Part shown: positions 28,628 through 37,238 of the stretch, piece after piece | Position numbering within the stretch: the stretch's first letter is position 1 | Layout of the letters: every line of letters starts with the position of its first letter | NCBI RefSeq assembly: GCF_021287135.1 | Contig: NZ_JAJTBB010000065.1 | Coordinates: 1-64,000 of the forward strand | DNA from: Acidovorax sp. | GTDB lineage: Bacteria; Pseudomonadota; Gammaproteobacteria; Burkholderiales; Burkholderiaceae_C | Direction of reading: 5' to 3' | Length of the DNA stretch: 64,000 nt | Notes under the pieces: model-generated | Told to the model about the DNA's origin: nothing | Seen by the model: only the letters and a program-made list of their open reading frames with translations | Database searches by the model: none | Position numbers and translations under genes: made by a program

Positions 28628-28691
28628 CAGGCCGGACGGCCAAAAAGCCGGCCCGGCTGGGAATGCTCCGCACACAGCGCGCGGAAAGCTT

Positions 28692-28827
28692 GCGCTGCGG
28701 ATCGGGCGGGGCTGCAAGGCGCAAAGCCGAATACGGAAAACGCGGCAATAGCCGGTGCAACGGCGAGGCCTTGCTTGCGTGGCAGCCTGCCCGAGGCCCC
28801 AGAGGCGCACGGCGCGACGATTCGTGC
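28692..28827. repeat. Degenerate copy of the long palindromic element
   Basis: GCGCTGCGGATCGGG, then GGGCTGCAAGGCGCAAA, CAATAGCCG and finally GCGCACGGCGCGACGATTCG are shared in order with the better palindrome at 34466-34606. Pairing between the halves is poorer here, so this looks like a degraded copy. It fills most of the 338-bp gene-free gap between 28627 and 28966, where I see no gene. Confidence 0.7.
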
Positions 28828-28965
28828 AAAGCCCCCGTGCGACGCCACGTTGTCGAAAACGGGCCGCCCTGATCGTCGTAGGGGTGTGGGCGCACGAAAC
28901 CCGGGTGGCGGCCGTGCGGCCCACAATCGTTCGATGTCCCGCCGCCAAACCCTTTGGAGACCCCT

Positions 28966-29427
28966 ATGACGACTCCCGACACCGCCACCGGCACCGTGAC
29001 GTTGCACCGCGTGCTGCGCGCCCCGGCCGAGCGCATCTACCGCGCCTTTCTGGACCCCGATGCCATGGGCAAATGGCTGCCGCCGCATGGCTTTACCGGC
29101 CGGGTGCTGAGCCTGGACGCCCGCGTGGGCGGCAGCTACCGCATGCAGTTCACCAACTTCAGCAACGGCCAGACGCATGCGTTTGGCGGCGAGTATGTGG
29201 AGCTGGTGCCAGGCGAGCGCATCGTGCACACCGACCGCTTTGACGACCCCAACCTGCCGGGCGAGATGCGCACCACCGTCGCGCTGCGCAAGGTGCTGGT
29301 GGGCACCGAGGTGTCCATCGTGCAGGCGGGCATCCCGGCGGTGATTCCCACCGAGGCGTGCTACCTGGGCTGGCAGGAATCGCTGCAGCTGCTGGCGCAA
29401 CTGGTGGAACCGGAAATCCCGGGCTGA
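28966..29427 (+). CDS. SRPBCC-fold protein (AHSA1-like)
   Basis: The 153-residue protein has the START/AHSA1 pattern: VLRAPAERIYRAFLDPDAMG, KWLPPHGFTG, GGSYRMQFTNF, VPGERIVHTDRFDDP and the C-terminal helix CYLGWQESLQLLAQLVEPEI. Such proteins bind hydrophobic ligands; some accompany ArsR regulators, but none is next to this gene. ATG at 28966 has GGAG upstream. Confidence 0.85.
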   Translation: MTTPDTATGTVTLHRVLRAPAERIYRAFLDPDAMGKWLPPHGFTGRVLSLDARVGGSYRMQFTNFSNGQTHAFGGEYVELVPGERIVHTDRFDDPNLPGEMRTTVALRKVLVGTEVSIVQAGIPAVIPTEACYLGWQESLQLLAQLVEPEIPG

Positions 29428-29449
29428 CGCGGCTGCACGGCCCCTCCGC

Positions 29450-30232
29450 TCACTTGAGCCACTTGTCCGCGGCCTGCTGGATGCCGCCGCGGCTGTCCAC
29501 CAGGCCCCAGACAAAGCCCATCACCCGGGTGTAGTCCGCGTCGTCCACCGGCACCATGAACCCCAGGTAGTTCTTGGGCGTGAGCGGGGCCTCGACGAAC
29601 GCGGCGGCCAGGCGCGGGTCGGCCTTGGCGTAGTGCAGGGCCTCGTAGGTCTCGGTGATCATCACGTCGCCTTTGCCCTCGGCGATCAGCGCGGGAATCT
29701 CGGCGTTCTTGTCGTGCGTGCTGACCTGCGCAGCCTTCAGGTTGTTCAGCACGTAGGTCTCGTTGGTGCCGCCGGGGTTCTTGATGACGCGCACGGTGGG
29801 CTGGTTCAGGGCGTCCACGCTGGTGTACTTGGCCTTGTCGGCCGCACGCACCAGGGCCACTTTGCCAAAGGGCGCATAGCCCGGCAGCATGTCGAAAAGG
29901 CGCATGCGGTTGACGTTGCGGGTGATGCCGCCCACGGCCACGTCGAACTTGTCGGCCTGCAGGTCCTTGACCAGGTTGGGCCAGGAGGTCTGCACGTACT
30001 CGACCTTCACACCCAGCTCCTTGGCCATGGTCTCGATCACATCGATGTCATGGCCGCTGTAGCCTGCGTCGGTCTTGATGGCAAACGGGCGGTAGTCGCC
30101 CGGCGTGCCGACCCGCAGGACCTTGGTGTCCAGGATCTTGTCGAGCCGGGGCCCGGCGTGCGCCGCCTGCGCGAGCGCCAGACAGGCCACCACGGCGGCT
30201 GCCGCCGATGCCAGGGTTTTCTTTGCGTTCAT
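29450..30232 (-). CDS. Periplasmic amino-acid-type solute-binding protein (cyclohexadienyl-dehydratase-like)
   Basis: The 260-residue protein has a Sec signal peptide ending at AHA (about residue 26) and a family 3 solute-binding fold: LRVGTPGDYRPFAIKTDAGY, GHDIDVIETMAKELGVKVEY, LQADKFDVAVGGITRN. It resembles the subgroup that includes periplasmic cyclohexadienyl dehydratase (PheC), so either amino-acid binding or an aromatic biosynthetic step is possible. No ABC permease or ATPase genes adjoin it, which favours an orphan or enzymatic role. ATG at 30232 has GGAGGA upstream. Confidence 0.8.
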   Translation of the reverse strand: MNAKKTLASAAAAVVACLALAQAAHAGPRLDKILDTKVLRVGTPGDYRPFAIKTDAGYSGHDIDVIETMAKELGVKVEYVQTSWPNLVKDLQADKFDVAVGGITRNVNRMRLFDMLPGYAPFGKVALVRAADKAKYTSVDALNQPTVRVIKNPGGTNETYVLNNLKAAQVSTHDKNAEIPALIAEGKGDVMITETYEALHYAKADPRLAAAFVEAPLTPKNYLGFMVPVDDADYTRVMGFVWGLVDSRGGIQQAADKWLK

Positions 30233-30405
30233 GGTCCAGTGTCCTCCAGACATTGTGGGAATCGTTGCGATGAAAAAACGCCGCGGAGCGCGGCGCGGGT
30301 ACGGCGGCTGCAATCACCGTGCCACACTGGCAGGGTACACAGAAAAACCCGTCCGGGCCGCGAAATGCGTTACCCTGCCCGCCCACTTCACCAGGAGCTA
30401 GCACC

Positions 30406-30657
30406 ATGGCCAAGAAACTCACCGTCACCATCCAGCTTGAAATGACCGTGCCCGACGACTGGCAGCTGGCCGACACGTCCGAAGGCACACCGGTGCTGCA
30501 GCTGTCGGACGGCCGCTACATGGACATTGCCGTGGAGCCGCTGTTTGCCACCGACCCGGAAGACATGTGGAGCAGCACCGACGACGAGGAGGTGCTGGAC
30601 GAGATCATGGAGATGGTGGAAAGCGAAGCCGTCACCTACGAGTTTGCGGCGCAATAA
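30406..30657 (+). CDS. Small acidic hypothetical protein
   Basis: The 83-residue protein starts MAKKLTVTIQLEMTVPDDWQ and ends with an acidic segment (DPEDMWSSTDDEEVLDEIME). It has no signal peptide or known motif. GGAG lies 9 bases before the ATG, and a perfect palindromic terminator begins 2 bases after the stop, which supports a real gene. Function unknown. Confidence 0.7.
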   Translation: MAKKLTVTIQLEMTVPDDWQLADTSEGTPVLQLSDGRYMDIAVEPLFATDPEDMWSSTDDEEVLDEIMEMVESEAVTYEFAAQ

Positions 30658-30659
30658 AA

Positions 30660-30687
30660 GCAAAAGCGTGCCCGGGCACGCTTTTGC
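30660..30687. terminator. Perfect 28-bp palindromic terminator shared by convergent genes
   Basis: GCAAAAGCGTGCCC is followed directly by its reverse complement, a perfect 14-bp-arm palindrome. Leftward it is followed by a T-rich tract (TTTTATT), so it should end the IPTL-CTERM gene transcript. Rightward the A/T-rich arm ends give a weaker signal for the small gene. Confidence 0.75.
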
Positions 30688-30719
30688 GGGTTGGCCGGCC
30701 AGCGGCTGGAGTTGCCGCG

Positions 30720-33416
30720 CTACCGCAGCGCCCGGTACCGCCGCACCCGGCCGGCGCCCAGCAAGCCCAGCGCAGCGACCAGTGCGATCTGGCCCCATTG
30801 CGACAAGGTGGGTATGGACGTGGCCGCTGCAGCCGCCAGCACCGCCGGGCCACCCGGGTCCAGGATCAGGCTGTTCGCCGCCAGATCGTCATCGCCCGCA
30901 CCGCCATCGGTCAGTGTCAGGGTCACGGTATTGCCGCTGATGAGGGCACCGGGGAACGGATACCAGTGGGCGACCGGGTTGCCTGCCGTCTTGCCGTATT
31001 TCCAGTACACGGCGTTCGCCGGCAAGGCCGTGGGGTAGGTGATGGTGACGGTTGCGCTGGTGCCTGCAGTGCCGGTATCGAGTTGCAGGTCCAGCAGCCC
31101 ATGCGGAAACGCATAGCCGCTGGGGCCGGTGCCGGCCGCCGACGCGACAGAGACGAAGCTGGCGCTGCGAACCTGCCAGGCGGTGCTGCCGCTGGAGTGG
31201 GTCAGCTCCAGGCGCCCCGTGCCGGAGCCCGTCGCCGTGGTGCCGTTGGGCGCCGAGCAGTTGGCCGTGCTGGCCGCACTGGTGCATGTCCAGGTCCAGG
31301 GGGATCCCGCCGCGACCGCGCTGGGAGTGCCAACCTGGCACAGACCCCCGCCTGACGGGGCGAACACCGTCGGGGCGTTGTGGGCCGCGCCACAGCTGGC
31401 GCCGGCGCTGGTGGTGAGGCTCCGGGGCGCCGAAGCCCCCCAGCCCGACGTGCCCGCGCCATTGATGCGCAGCAGGTAGCCCGAACTCGCGGACAGCCCC
31501 GTCACCGTGGCCGAGGTCGACGCCGGGGTGATGGCGGATTGCAGCGCGGCGGTGGTCCAGGTCGCGCCTCCATCGGACGACTGTTCAATGCGCACCCCGC
31601 TGGTGCCGGGGGCGTTGAAGCCCACCGTGGCCGTGGTTTCCGTCACCGTGCCCAGCGTCAGCACCGGCAGGCCGATGAGATTGGACCACCCCACGTAGTT
31701 GGAGCCGCTGTCGCTGTCGTTGAGGCGGAAGTAATACCGGGTGGCCGGGTCCAGGCCCGACACGGTGAAGCTGGTGTTGGCGGCCGTCAAGGTGCCCGGC
31801 GGGGTGACGGTCGCGCTGCTCCAGGTGCTCCCGTCGGTGGATTGCTCGACGATGAACGCATTCGTGTTGACGGCGGGCACCACGCCGCTGGCCAGCCCCA
31901 AGGTGGCCGTGGTGGGCGTGCGTGAACCGAAGACCAGGAGCGGGTCGCTGTAGGCGAGCACGCTGTCGTTCTGGTCCTTCACGATGGTGATGCCGGAGCC
32001 GTGCACGCCGGGCGCCACCGTGTTGCTGTGGCCCACCGAGAAACCCGCCAGGCCGGGGTCGTTGATCAGGCTGTAGCCGTTGACCGAGAACTCGCTGCCG
32101 GGCTGGTACGACTGCCACCCGCCCGTCAGCGACAGGCTGGTGGAGCAATTGCTGATGACGTTGCCGGTGATCGTGGCCTGGCTGCCCGGGAAAAATCCCA
32201 CCGTGGCGATGCCTGCGCTGGTGTACGAGCTGATGAGGTGGGCCTGGTAGCCCGTGATGGTGTTGCCCGTGACCGTGGTCTGCCCGCCATACAGATAGAT
32301 GCCGTTCTCGAACCCGTCGGAGGACCGCAGGCGCTCTGCGTGCACCGTGCCGTTGAAGGTGTTGTTGGTGATGGAGGCGCTCTGGCTGTTGTACAGGTGC
32401 ACGGCATCCCGGAAAGCGTTGGAGCTTCCAAAGGTGCTGCCAGTGACGCTCACCGTCCCCTGAAAGTCGTAGTCGGCGTACACCCCGTAGCTGAGGTCGC
32501 CCACCGCTGCGTACAGGCCTTGCGCCTCGGCCAGGTTGTTCTGCGCGAAGAGCTGGTCGTTCTTGAACCAGAAATTCTCGAACACCACCTGGTCCAGGCT
32601 GGCCTGCGAGGTGCCCGTCAGGAAGACGGCGCCAAAAATGCCGGTCAGGCCTTGCGCATTGGTGGTGGTGGCCACGTTGCGCAACGTGAGGTTGCTGACC
32701 GCGAGGTTGCCCCCCGAGGTCACCAGCCAGAACAGGTTGCCCCGGTACCGGCGGTTGGTGCTGGCATCGGGCATGCCCAGGTGGAAGATGGTCTGGTTGT
32801 CATAGCCCTGCCCCATGCCGCCCAGCGCCTCGATGGTGGCGCCGTTGCCCTGGATCGTCAGCGGCCGGTTGATTTCGGTGCCGTAGATCTGGTAGGTCAC
32901 ACCGCCGGACAGGTTGATGGTGGAGACGGCGGGATTGTTGAGGGCCGCGCTCAGGGCCGCGGAATCTGCCGCGTTCACCGTGGACCCTGGGGCCACATTG
33001 ACCCCGACGGTGAGCGTCCGGCTGGCGGTAGCCACACCGTCGCTCACTTCAATCGTGAAGGTGTCCGTACCGAAGTAGCCGGGCGCCGGCGTGTAGGCCA
33101 CCGGCCCGACAGGCAGCGTGACCAGGCTGCCGGCCGTGCCGCAAATGCTGTTGGCACAGCTGGAATTGGCGGTGGCGGGGAAGCCGCTGAGTGTTCCGTG
33201 CGCCGGGGCCGCTGTCACCGTCCAGGTCAGGGTCTGGTTCACATCGATGTCGCTGACGGCCAGCTGGTTCAGGAGGCTGGTGCCGCTGGGGTTGACGGTC
33301 AAGGCCGACAGGCCGCCGACGAAAGCGGGCGCCGCAGAGGCCCCGAGCGACAGCCCGATACCCGACCACAACAATAACGAACACGCCACCCACCGGATTC
33401 GAGATCTTTTGAGCAC
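30720..33416 (-). CDS. Large IPTL-CTERM surface protein with beta-helix and FN3 domains
   Basis: The 898-residue secreted protein has a signal peptide (1-29), a cadherin/Ig-like domain (about 32-140, with YTPAPGYFGTDTFTIEVSDG), a right-handed beta-helix region (about 145-480, GNTITGYQ and ITNNTFNG turns), two fibronectin-III-like domains (about 500-690), a Cys-containing module, a choice-of-anchor U-type domain (about 755-860, LPANAVYWKYGK and VTLTLTDGGAGDDD) and an IPTL-CTERM tail (867-898: IPTLSQWG, hydrophobic helix, then RVRRYRALR). IPTL-CTERM proteins are thought to be processed by exosortase H at the inner membrane; no exosortase gene is here. The start is GTG with GGGGGGAG upstream. 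It lies 40 bp downstream of a luxR gene in the same direction. Confidence 0.9.
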   Translation of the reverse strand: MLKRSRIRWVACSLLLWSGIGLSLGASAAPAFVGGLSALTVNPSGTSLLNQLAVSDIDVNQTLTWTVTAAPAHGTLSGFPATANSSCANSICGTAGSLVTLPVGPVAYTPAPGYFGTDTFTIEVSDGVATASRTLTVGVNVAPGSTVNAADSAALSAALNNPAVSTINLSGGVTYQIYGTEINRPLTIQGNGATIEALGGMGQGYDNQTIFHLGMPDASTNRRYRGNLFWLVTSGGNLAVSNLTLRNVATTTNAQGLTGIFGAVFLTGTSQASLDQVVFENFWFKNDQLFAQNNLAEAQGLYAAVGDLSYGVYADYDFQGTVSVTGSTFGSSNAFRDAVHLYNSQSASITNNTFNGTVHAERLRSSDGFENGIYLYGGQTTVTGNTITGYQAHLISSYTSAGIATVGFFPGSQATITGNVISNCSTSLSLTGGWQSYQPGSEFSVNGYSLINDPGLAGFSVGHSNTVAPGVHGSGITIVKDQNDSVLAYSDPLLVFGSRTPTTATLGLASGVVPAVNTNAFIVEQSTDGSTWSSATVTPPGTLTAANTSFTVSGLDPATRYYFRLNDSDSGSNYVGWSNLIGLPVLTLGTVTETTATVGFNAPGTSGVRIEQSSDGGATWTTAALQSAITPASTSATVTGLSASSGYLLRINGAGTSGWGASAPRSLTTSAGASCGAAHNAPTVFAPSGGGLCQVGTPSAVAAGSPWTWTCTSAASTANCSAPNGTTATGSGTGRLELTHSSGSTAWQVRSASFVSVASAAGTGPSGYAFPHGLLDLQLDTGTAGTSATVTITYPTALPANAVYWKYGKTAGNPVAHWYPFPGALISGNTVTLTLTDGGAGDDDLAANSLILDPGGPAVLAAAAATSIPTLSQWGQIALVAALGLLGAGRVRRYRALR

Positions 33417-33456
33417 TTCTCCCCCCCTTTTCTTAAAGATATTTGCTTGTGTGAAA

Positions 33457-34188
33457 TCAAAGTCCTATGATTTTCAGTGCCATGGCCTTTGCAATCATCT
33501 GCGACCTGTTCTCGGCCTGCAGTTTCTCGCGAGAGCTATGGATGTGCGAAATCACGGTTCTGGTCGTGATCTTGAGTTTCTTGCTGATCTCGGCATCGCG
33601 CAGACCCCGCGCAGCCAATTGCAGACACTGCAGTTCCCGCGGACTGATGGCTTTAGCGAGCGGGGTGGTTTGCACTTTCATGAGCCGCTGAACGGCCGAG
33701 TGCATGTAAATGCTCAGCAATTGCCCATACGGAAGAATTTTCAGGGTCTTCTCATATTCGGCATCAGGATCGGCGTCCTTGGCAATTCCCAAACCACCGA
33801 TGGTCATGTTCGACGGCCCGACGGGAAATGTGGCACCGGCCCGCACGCCGTAGCGCGCCGAGACTTCCAGAATCTCCTGGCTCTCGGGGGTGTCAAAATC
33901 GGAACGGCGCCACACCTGCGGCAAATCGCTGGCGAGCATGCGCACCGACGGCGGGTCGATCCGGTACCACTGCCGCTCCGAAAACAATTTCACATATTCC
34001 GGGTCATAGGTACCGAGAAAAAAAGCAAGAGGCTGCTGCGAGATGAATTCTTCTTTTCTCATCATCCCGTACATAAACCAGTCGAACCCCAGTTTCTCGA
34101 CCACCTTTTGCGAAAGCTCTTTCAGACTATCGAAATTCTGCGCATCGCGCACCGCTTCCAAATCTCGAGGTGAAATAGCAAAAGGCAT
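33457..34188 (-). CDS. LuxR-family quorum-sensing regulator (LuxR solo)
   Basis: The 243-residue protein has an N-terminal autoinducer-binding domain (about 15-165) and a C-terminal LuxR HTH (about 180-243, ISPRELQCLQLAARG, AEISKKLKITTRTVISHI). Residues conserved in acyl-homoserine-lactone receptors appear present: Trp/Tyr in FDWFMYG, Asp-Pro in WYRIDPP, Trp in VWRRSDF and Gly in YGVRAGATFP. No luxI synthase gene is in the window, so it is a solo or responds to a distant synthase. The immediately downstream IPTL-CTERM gene is probably co-transcribed. ATG at 34188 gives the usual length. Confidence 0.9.
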   Translation of the reverse strand: MPFAISPRDLEAVRDAQNFDSLKELSQKVVEKLGFDWFMYGMMRKEEFISQQPLAFFLGTYDPEYVKLFSERQWYRIDPPSVRMLASDLPQVWRRSDFDTPESQEILEVSARYGVRAGATFPVGPSNMTIGGLGIAKDADPDAEYEKTLKILPYGQLLSIYMHSAVQRLMKVQTTPLAKAISPRELQCLQLAARGLRDAEISKKLKITTRTVISHIHSSREKLQAENRSQMIAKAMALKIIGL

Positions 34189-34254
34189 GGGACGCAAAAT
34201 AACCACACAGCCAGGCAATCAATACACTCTACCAGAATTTACAAAAAGTAATAC

Positions 34255-34268
34255 TGTCAGAACTGACA
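34255..34268. promoter_or_regulatory. Lux-box-like palindrome upstream of luxR
   Basis: TGTCAG-AA-CTGACA is a perfect 6-bp-arm palindrome centred about 73 bp upstream of the luxR start. Its symmetry and CTG/CAG-type content are like sites bound by LuxR-family receptors. It lies in a low-GC gap that otherwise holds no gene. Autoregulation is the simplest reading but is inferred. Confidence 0.5.
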
Positions 34269-34465
34269 ATGCGTATCTCCTGCGCGACCCTTTTTTTGGG
34301 CTGGCTTTTGGGGGCGGCGACGCCTGTCCCGCCGAACGGAAGCGGGCCCCGAAACACAGGAGAAAGTGAGTTCTGCAGGCGCTGGTGAAAGAGAACCCCA
34401 GGCCGCGCTATTGAGCGAGCCGGCGATGGAATGCGTGCCAGCGTCTTTTTGCTACGGATGCTCTG

Positions 34466-34606
34466 CACGAATCGAGCGGCAAGTGTGCGCTGCGGATCGG
34501 GAGGGGCTGCAAGGCGCAAAACGCAGCAATAGCCGCAGCTATTGCGAGGTTTTGCAACGCCGCAGACCGCCCGAGTCCGCAGATGCACACGGCGCGACGA
34601 TTCGTG
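34466..34606. repeat. 141-bp cruciform-type palindromic element
   Basis: The element is bounded by CACGAATCG (34466-34474) and its reverse complement CGATTCGTG (34598-34606). The interior pairs along most of its length: TGTGCGCTGCGGA with TCCGCAGATGCACA, GCGCAAAACGC-like with TTTTGCAACGC-like arms, and GCAATAGC with GCTATTGC around a 4-base centre. Related copies occur at 28692, 35969 and in the core of the element at 43532. No open frame of substance. It lies downstream of, and 10 bp from, the end of the cardiolipin synthase gene. Confidence 0.8.
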
Positions 34607-34616
34607 AAGAGGATCC

Positions 34617-35909
34617 CTACAGCTGGGATTCCAGCAATCCCGTGATCCGCTCGGCCAGGCGCTCCTTCAGCGGCCGGTTTTTCCAGTCCTCGTACGTCAC
34701 GCGGCGCGAGCGGCGGATGTCGTCCTCGAACACCCGCGTCTGCCGCTGCGCAAAGGCAGCGTCGTAGACGTTCAGGTTGGCCTCGTCGTTCAGCCGGAAC
34801 GACCGGTTGTCGAAATTGGTGGAGCCCACCGACACCAGCCGCTGGTCCACGATCATCACCTTGCAGTGGTACATGGTGGGGCGGTATTCATAGATCTCGG
34901 CGCCCGCCGCCAGCAGCGGCCCCCAGGTGCCGCGTGATGCGGCCTTCACCGTCTCGGTGTCGGTGTGCTCGCCGGGCGTGACCAGGCGGATGCGCACGCC
35001 CCGCGCCAGCGCATCCATGAGCAGCTTGTGCGTGAGCTCGTCGGGCACAAAGTACGCTACCGACAGGTCGATGCTGCGCTCGGCCGCGGTGATCGCCAGG
35101 TGGTACATCAGCTGCATGCTCTCGCTGCCGCTGGACGGCGAGCTGGAAAACATCTGCGCCTTGTGCGTGCCCACACGCGGCAGCGGGGGGAAATACCGGT
35201 CGCCATGCAGCACGCGGCCCGTGACCTTGAGCCAGTTGTCCAGAAACGTGGCCTGCATCTGCGCCACCGCCGGTCCGCGCACCAGGTAGTGCGAGTCGCG
35301 CCAATGGTCGGGGTCCTGCGCCTGGCCGGTCCATTCCGGCGCAATGCCCACGCCGCCGGTGAAGGCCACCTGCCCGTCCACCACCAGCAGCTTGCGGTGG
35401 GTGCGGTTGTTCATGCGCGCCCAGTTGTACCAGTGCGGCTTGTGGAATTTCTCGATCTGCACCCCGGCCTGCTTCATCTCGGTCAGGTAGCTCTCTTCCA
35501 TCTTGGCGCTGCCCACCCAGTCCAGCAGCACGTGCACCGGCACGCCGGCGCGGGCGCGTTCGCTCAGCGCGTCGGCAAACTGCTTGCCAATGTCGCCCGA
35601 CCAGTAGATGTAGGTTTCAAACGTCACGCTGTGGCGCGCGGCCCGGATCGCAGCCAGCATGGGCGGGAAGATCTGGTCGCCGTTGAGCAGCTCGGTCACC
35701 TCGTTGCCGCCCACAATGCCCGGGCCGAGCAGGCTGCCCAGCGCCCGCTCGAACTGCGGGCTGGCGGCGCTGTACAGGCGCGGCAGCTGCTGCTGCACCT
35801 TTTTCTCGCCCGCCGTGAAGTTCAGGGCCAGCAACACCAGCGCACCCGTGGCCAGGGCGGTCCAGAACACGTGGAAGAGGGTCGAACGGCGGCGGCCGGC
35901 GGCAGGCAT
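34617..35909 (-). CDS. Cardiolipin synthase (phospholipase D family)
   Basis: The 430-residue protein has one N-terminal transmembrane helix (about 11-30) and two HKD motifs: HRKLLVVDG (His171, Lys173, Asp178) and YHCKVMIVDQ (His348, Lys350, Asp355), the latter followed by GSTNFDNRSF. This is the bacterial cardiolipin synthase layout (Cls/ClsB type), joining phosphatidylglycerol molecules at the inner membrane. ATG at 35909 was chosen; an upstream frame to 36095 reads through a repeat copy and is not credible. Confidence 0.9.
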   Translation of the reverse strand: MPAAGRRRSTLFHVFWTALATGALVLLALNFTAGEKKVQQQLPRLYSAASPQFERALGSLLGPGIVGGNEVTELLNGDQIFPPMLAAIRAARHSVTFETYIYWSGDIGKQFADALSERARAGVPVHVLLDWVGSAKMEESYLTEMKQAGVQIEKFHKPHWYNWARMNNRTHRKLLVVDGQVAFTGGVGIAPEWTGQAQDPDHWRDSHYLVRGPAVAQMQATFLDNWLKVTGRVLHGDRYFPPLPRVGTHKAQMFSSSPSSGSESMQLMYHLAITAAERSIDLSVAYFVPDELTHKLLMDALARGVRIRLVTPGEHTDTETVKAASRGTWGPLLAAGAEIYEYRPTMYHCKVMIVDQRLVSVGSTNFDNRSFRLNDEANLNVYDAAFAQRQTRVFEDDIRRSRRVTYEDWKNRPLKERLAERITGLLESQL

Positions 35910-35968
35910 GGCGCGATTGTGGGCACCGCCCCGCCGCACCGCTGTAGGCCGCCACCGCCACTGTAGAG

Positions 35969-36049
35969 CAGCCTGCGGCGCGTTCGGGAGGCCGTGCAAC
36001 GCAGCAGGCCGCCCGAGGCCGCAGCGGCACACGGCGCCACGGTTCGTGA
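35969..36049. repeat. Half copy of the palindromic element
   Basis: GCAACGCAGCAGGCCGCCCG, then AGGCCGCAG, GCACACGGCGCCACGGTTCG and TGAAGAGGA correspond to the right half of the 34466-34606 palindrome. The left half is mostly missing. It lies in the divergent gap between the cardiolipin synthase and M23 peptidase genes. Confidence 0.65.
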
Positions 36050-36152
36050 AGAGGAACCCCAGGGCACGGGGCCGGCGAACCGGGGGGCGGCACAATGGCA
36101 GGCCGGGCGGTGCGCTGCTGCGCCCCTGCCCCGTGGGCGCTGCCCTTGACCT

Positions 36153-37127
36153 TTGCTTTCATCTTCTGCCGTGACCCGCCGCTCCCCCACCCCCTCTTCT
36201 TCCCCCGCCACGCCCGCTTTGTCGACCCTCGCTTCGCCGCTGCTGCCGCCCGGCGCGGTCTCGCGCCGCCAGGTGCTGTCGGGGGGCGCGGGGCTGCTGG
36301 CCCTGAGCGCCGCCCACGGGCTGCACGCCCAATCCGCTGCGCCAGAGGTATGGCCCCGGCCGCTGCAAGTGCCCGGCGGCGTGGCGCGGCTGTCGCTGGG
36401 CCCCGCCCCCACCCGGCCGCTGGCGCTGCTGCGCCGGGGCGATGGCGACGTGCCCGTGCTCGTGACGGGCGACGCCATCGAATGGACCGCCGTGGTGGGC
36501 ATTGCACTGGCGGCCACGCCCGGCGAGTCGTCCATCACCGTGGCGGCGGCGTTGCCGGGCGGGCGCGAGCGCCAGGTGCCATTTACGGTGGCGCCCAAGC
36601 ACTACCAGGAGCAGCGCCTGCAGGTCGCTCCCCGCACCGTGGACCTCGCGCCCGAGGACCAGGCCCGCTACGAACGCGAGCGCGACCACCAGGCCGGGGT
36701 GATGGCCACCTTCACCGAGCCGCCGGCAGGCAGCGCACCGTCCGCCCTGCGCATGCGGGCGCCGGTGCCGGGCCGGCGCTCCAGTTCGTTCGGGCTGCGC
36801 CGGGTGTTCAACGGCCAGCCGCGTAACCCGCACAGCGGCATGGACATCGCCGCAGCGACGGGCACCCCCGTGGTGGCGCCGCTGGCGGGCCGCGTGATCG
36901 ACGTGGGCGACTATTTCTTCAACGGCGGCACGGTGTGGCTGGACCACGGCCAGGGGCTGCTCACCCTGTACTGCCACCTGAGCCGCATGGACGTGCGCGT
37001 GGGGGACGCGGTGAAGGCCGGCGAGGCGTTCTGCCAGGTGGGCGCCACCGGCCGCGTGACCGGCCCGCACCTGCATTGGGGCGTGATGCTCAACCGCGTG
37101 ATGGTGGACCCGGCACTGTTTTTGTAG
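36153..37127 (+). CDS. M23-family metallopeptidase with Tat signal
   Basis: This predicted peptidoglycan endopeptidase (324 residues from the TTG) has a Tat-type signal with SRRQVL at 37-42 and a hydrophobic stretch ending GLHA (about residue 59), a beta-rich middle domain, and a C-terminal LytM domain with catalytic zinc residues His227 and Asp231 (HSGMD) and His306/His308 (HLHWG). All key residues are present, so it should be active. The start is uncertain: TTG at 36153 and GTG at 36171 both leave the Tat signal intact. Confidence 0.85.
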   Translation: MLSSSAVTRRSPTPSSSPATPALSTLASPLLPPGAVSRRQVLSGGAGLLALSAAHGLHAQSAAPEVWPRPLQVPGGVARLSLGPAPTRPLALLRRGDGDVPVLVTGDAIEWTAVVGIALAATPGESSITVAAALPGGRERQVPFTVAPKHYQEQRLQVAPRTVDLAPEDQARYERERDHQAGVMATFTEPPAGSAPSALRMRAPVPGRRSSSFGLRRVFNGQPRNPHSGMDIAAATGTPVVAPLAGRVIDVGDYFFNGGTVWLDHGQGLLTLYCHLSRMDVRVGDAVKAGEAFCQVGATGRVTGPHLHWGVMLNRVMVDPALFL

Positions 37128-37238
37128 CCCCCGTGAGCCACTGCGGTGGCCGCTGCGGGGCGGCCGTTGCGCGGCGCCACTCGCTCGCGCCGCGCCCATC
37201 CCTCGCTTGCGACCGGCGCCGCCCCCCGCTTCAACAGG

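Noticed and set aside
30660..30687. 28-bp perfect palindrome as a recombination or protein-binding site
   Set aside because: Its position directly after a stop codon, A/T-rich arm ends and T-tract on the leftward side fit a shared terminator better.
34189..34616. Possible luxI or small gene in the gap upstream of luxR
   Set aside because: The gap contains only the lux-box-like palindrome and the 141-bp palindromic element; no frame resembles an autoinducer synthase.
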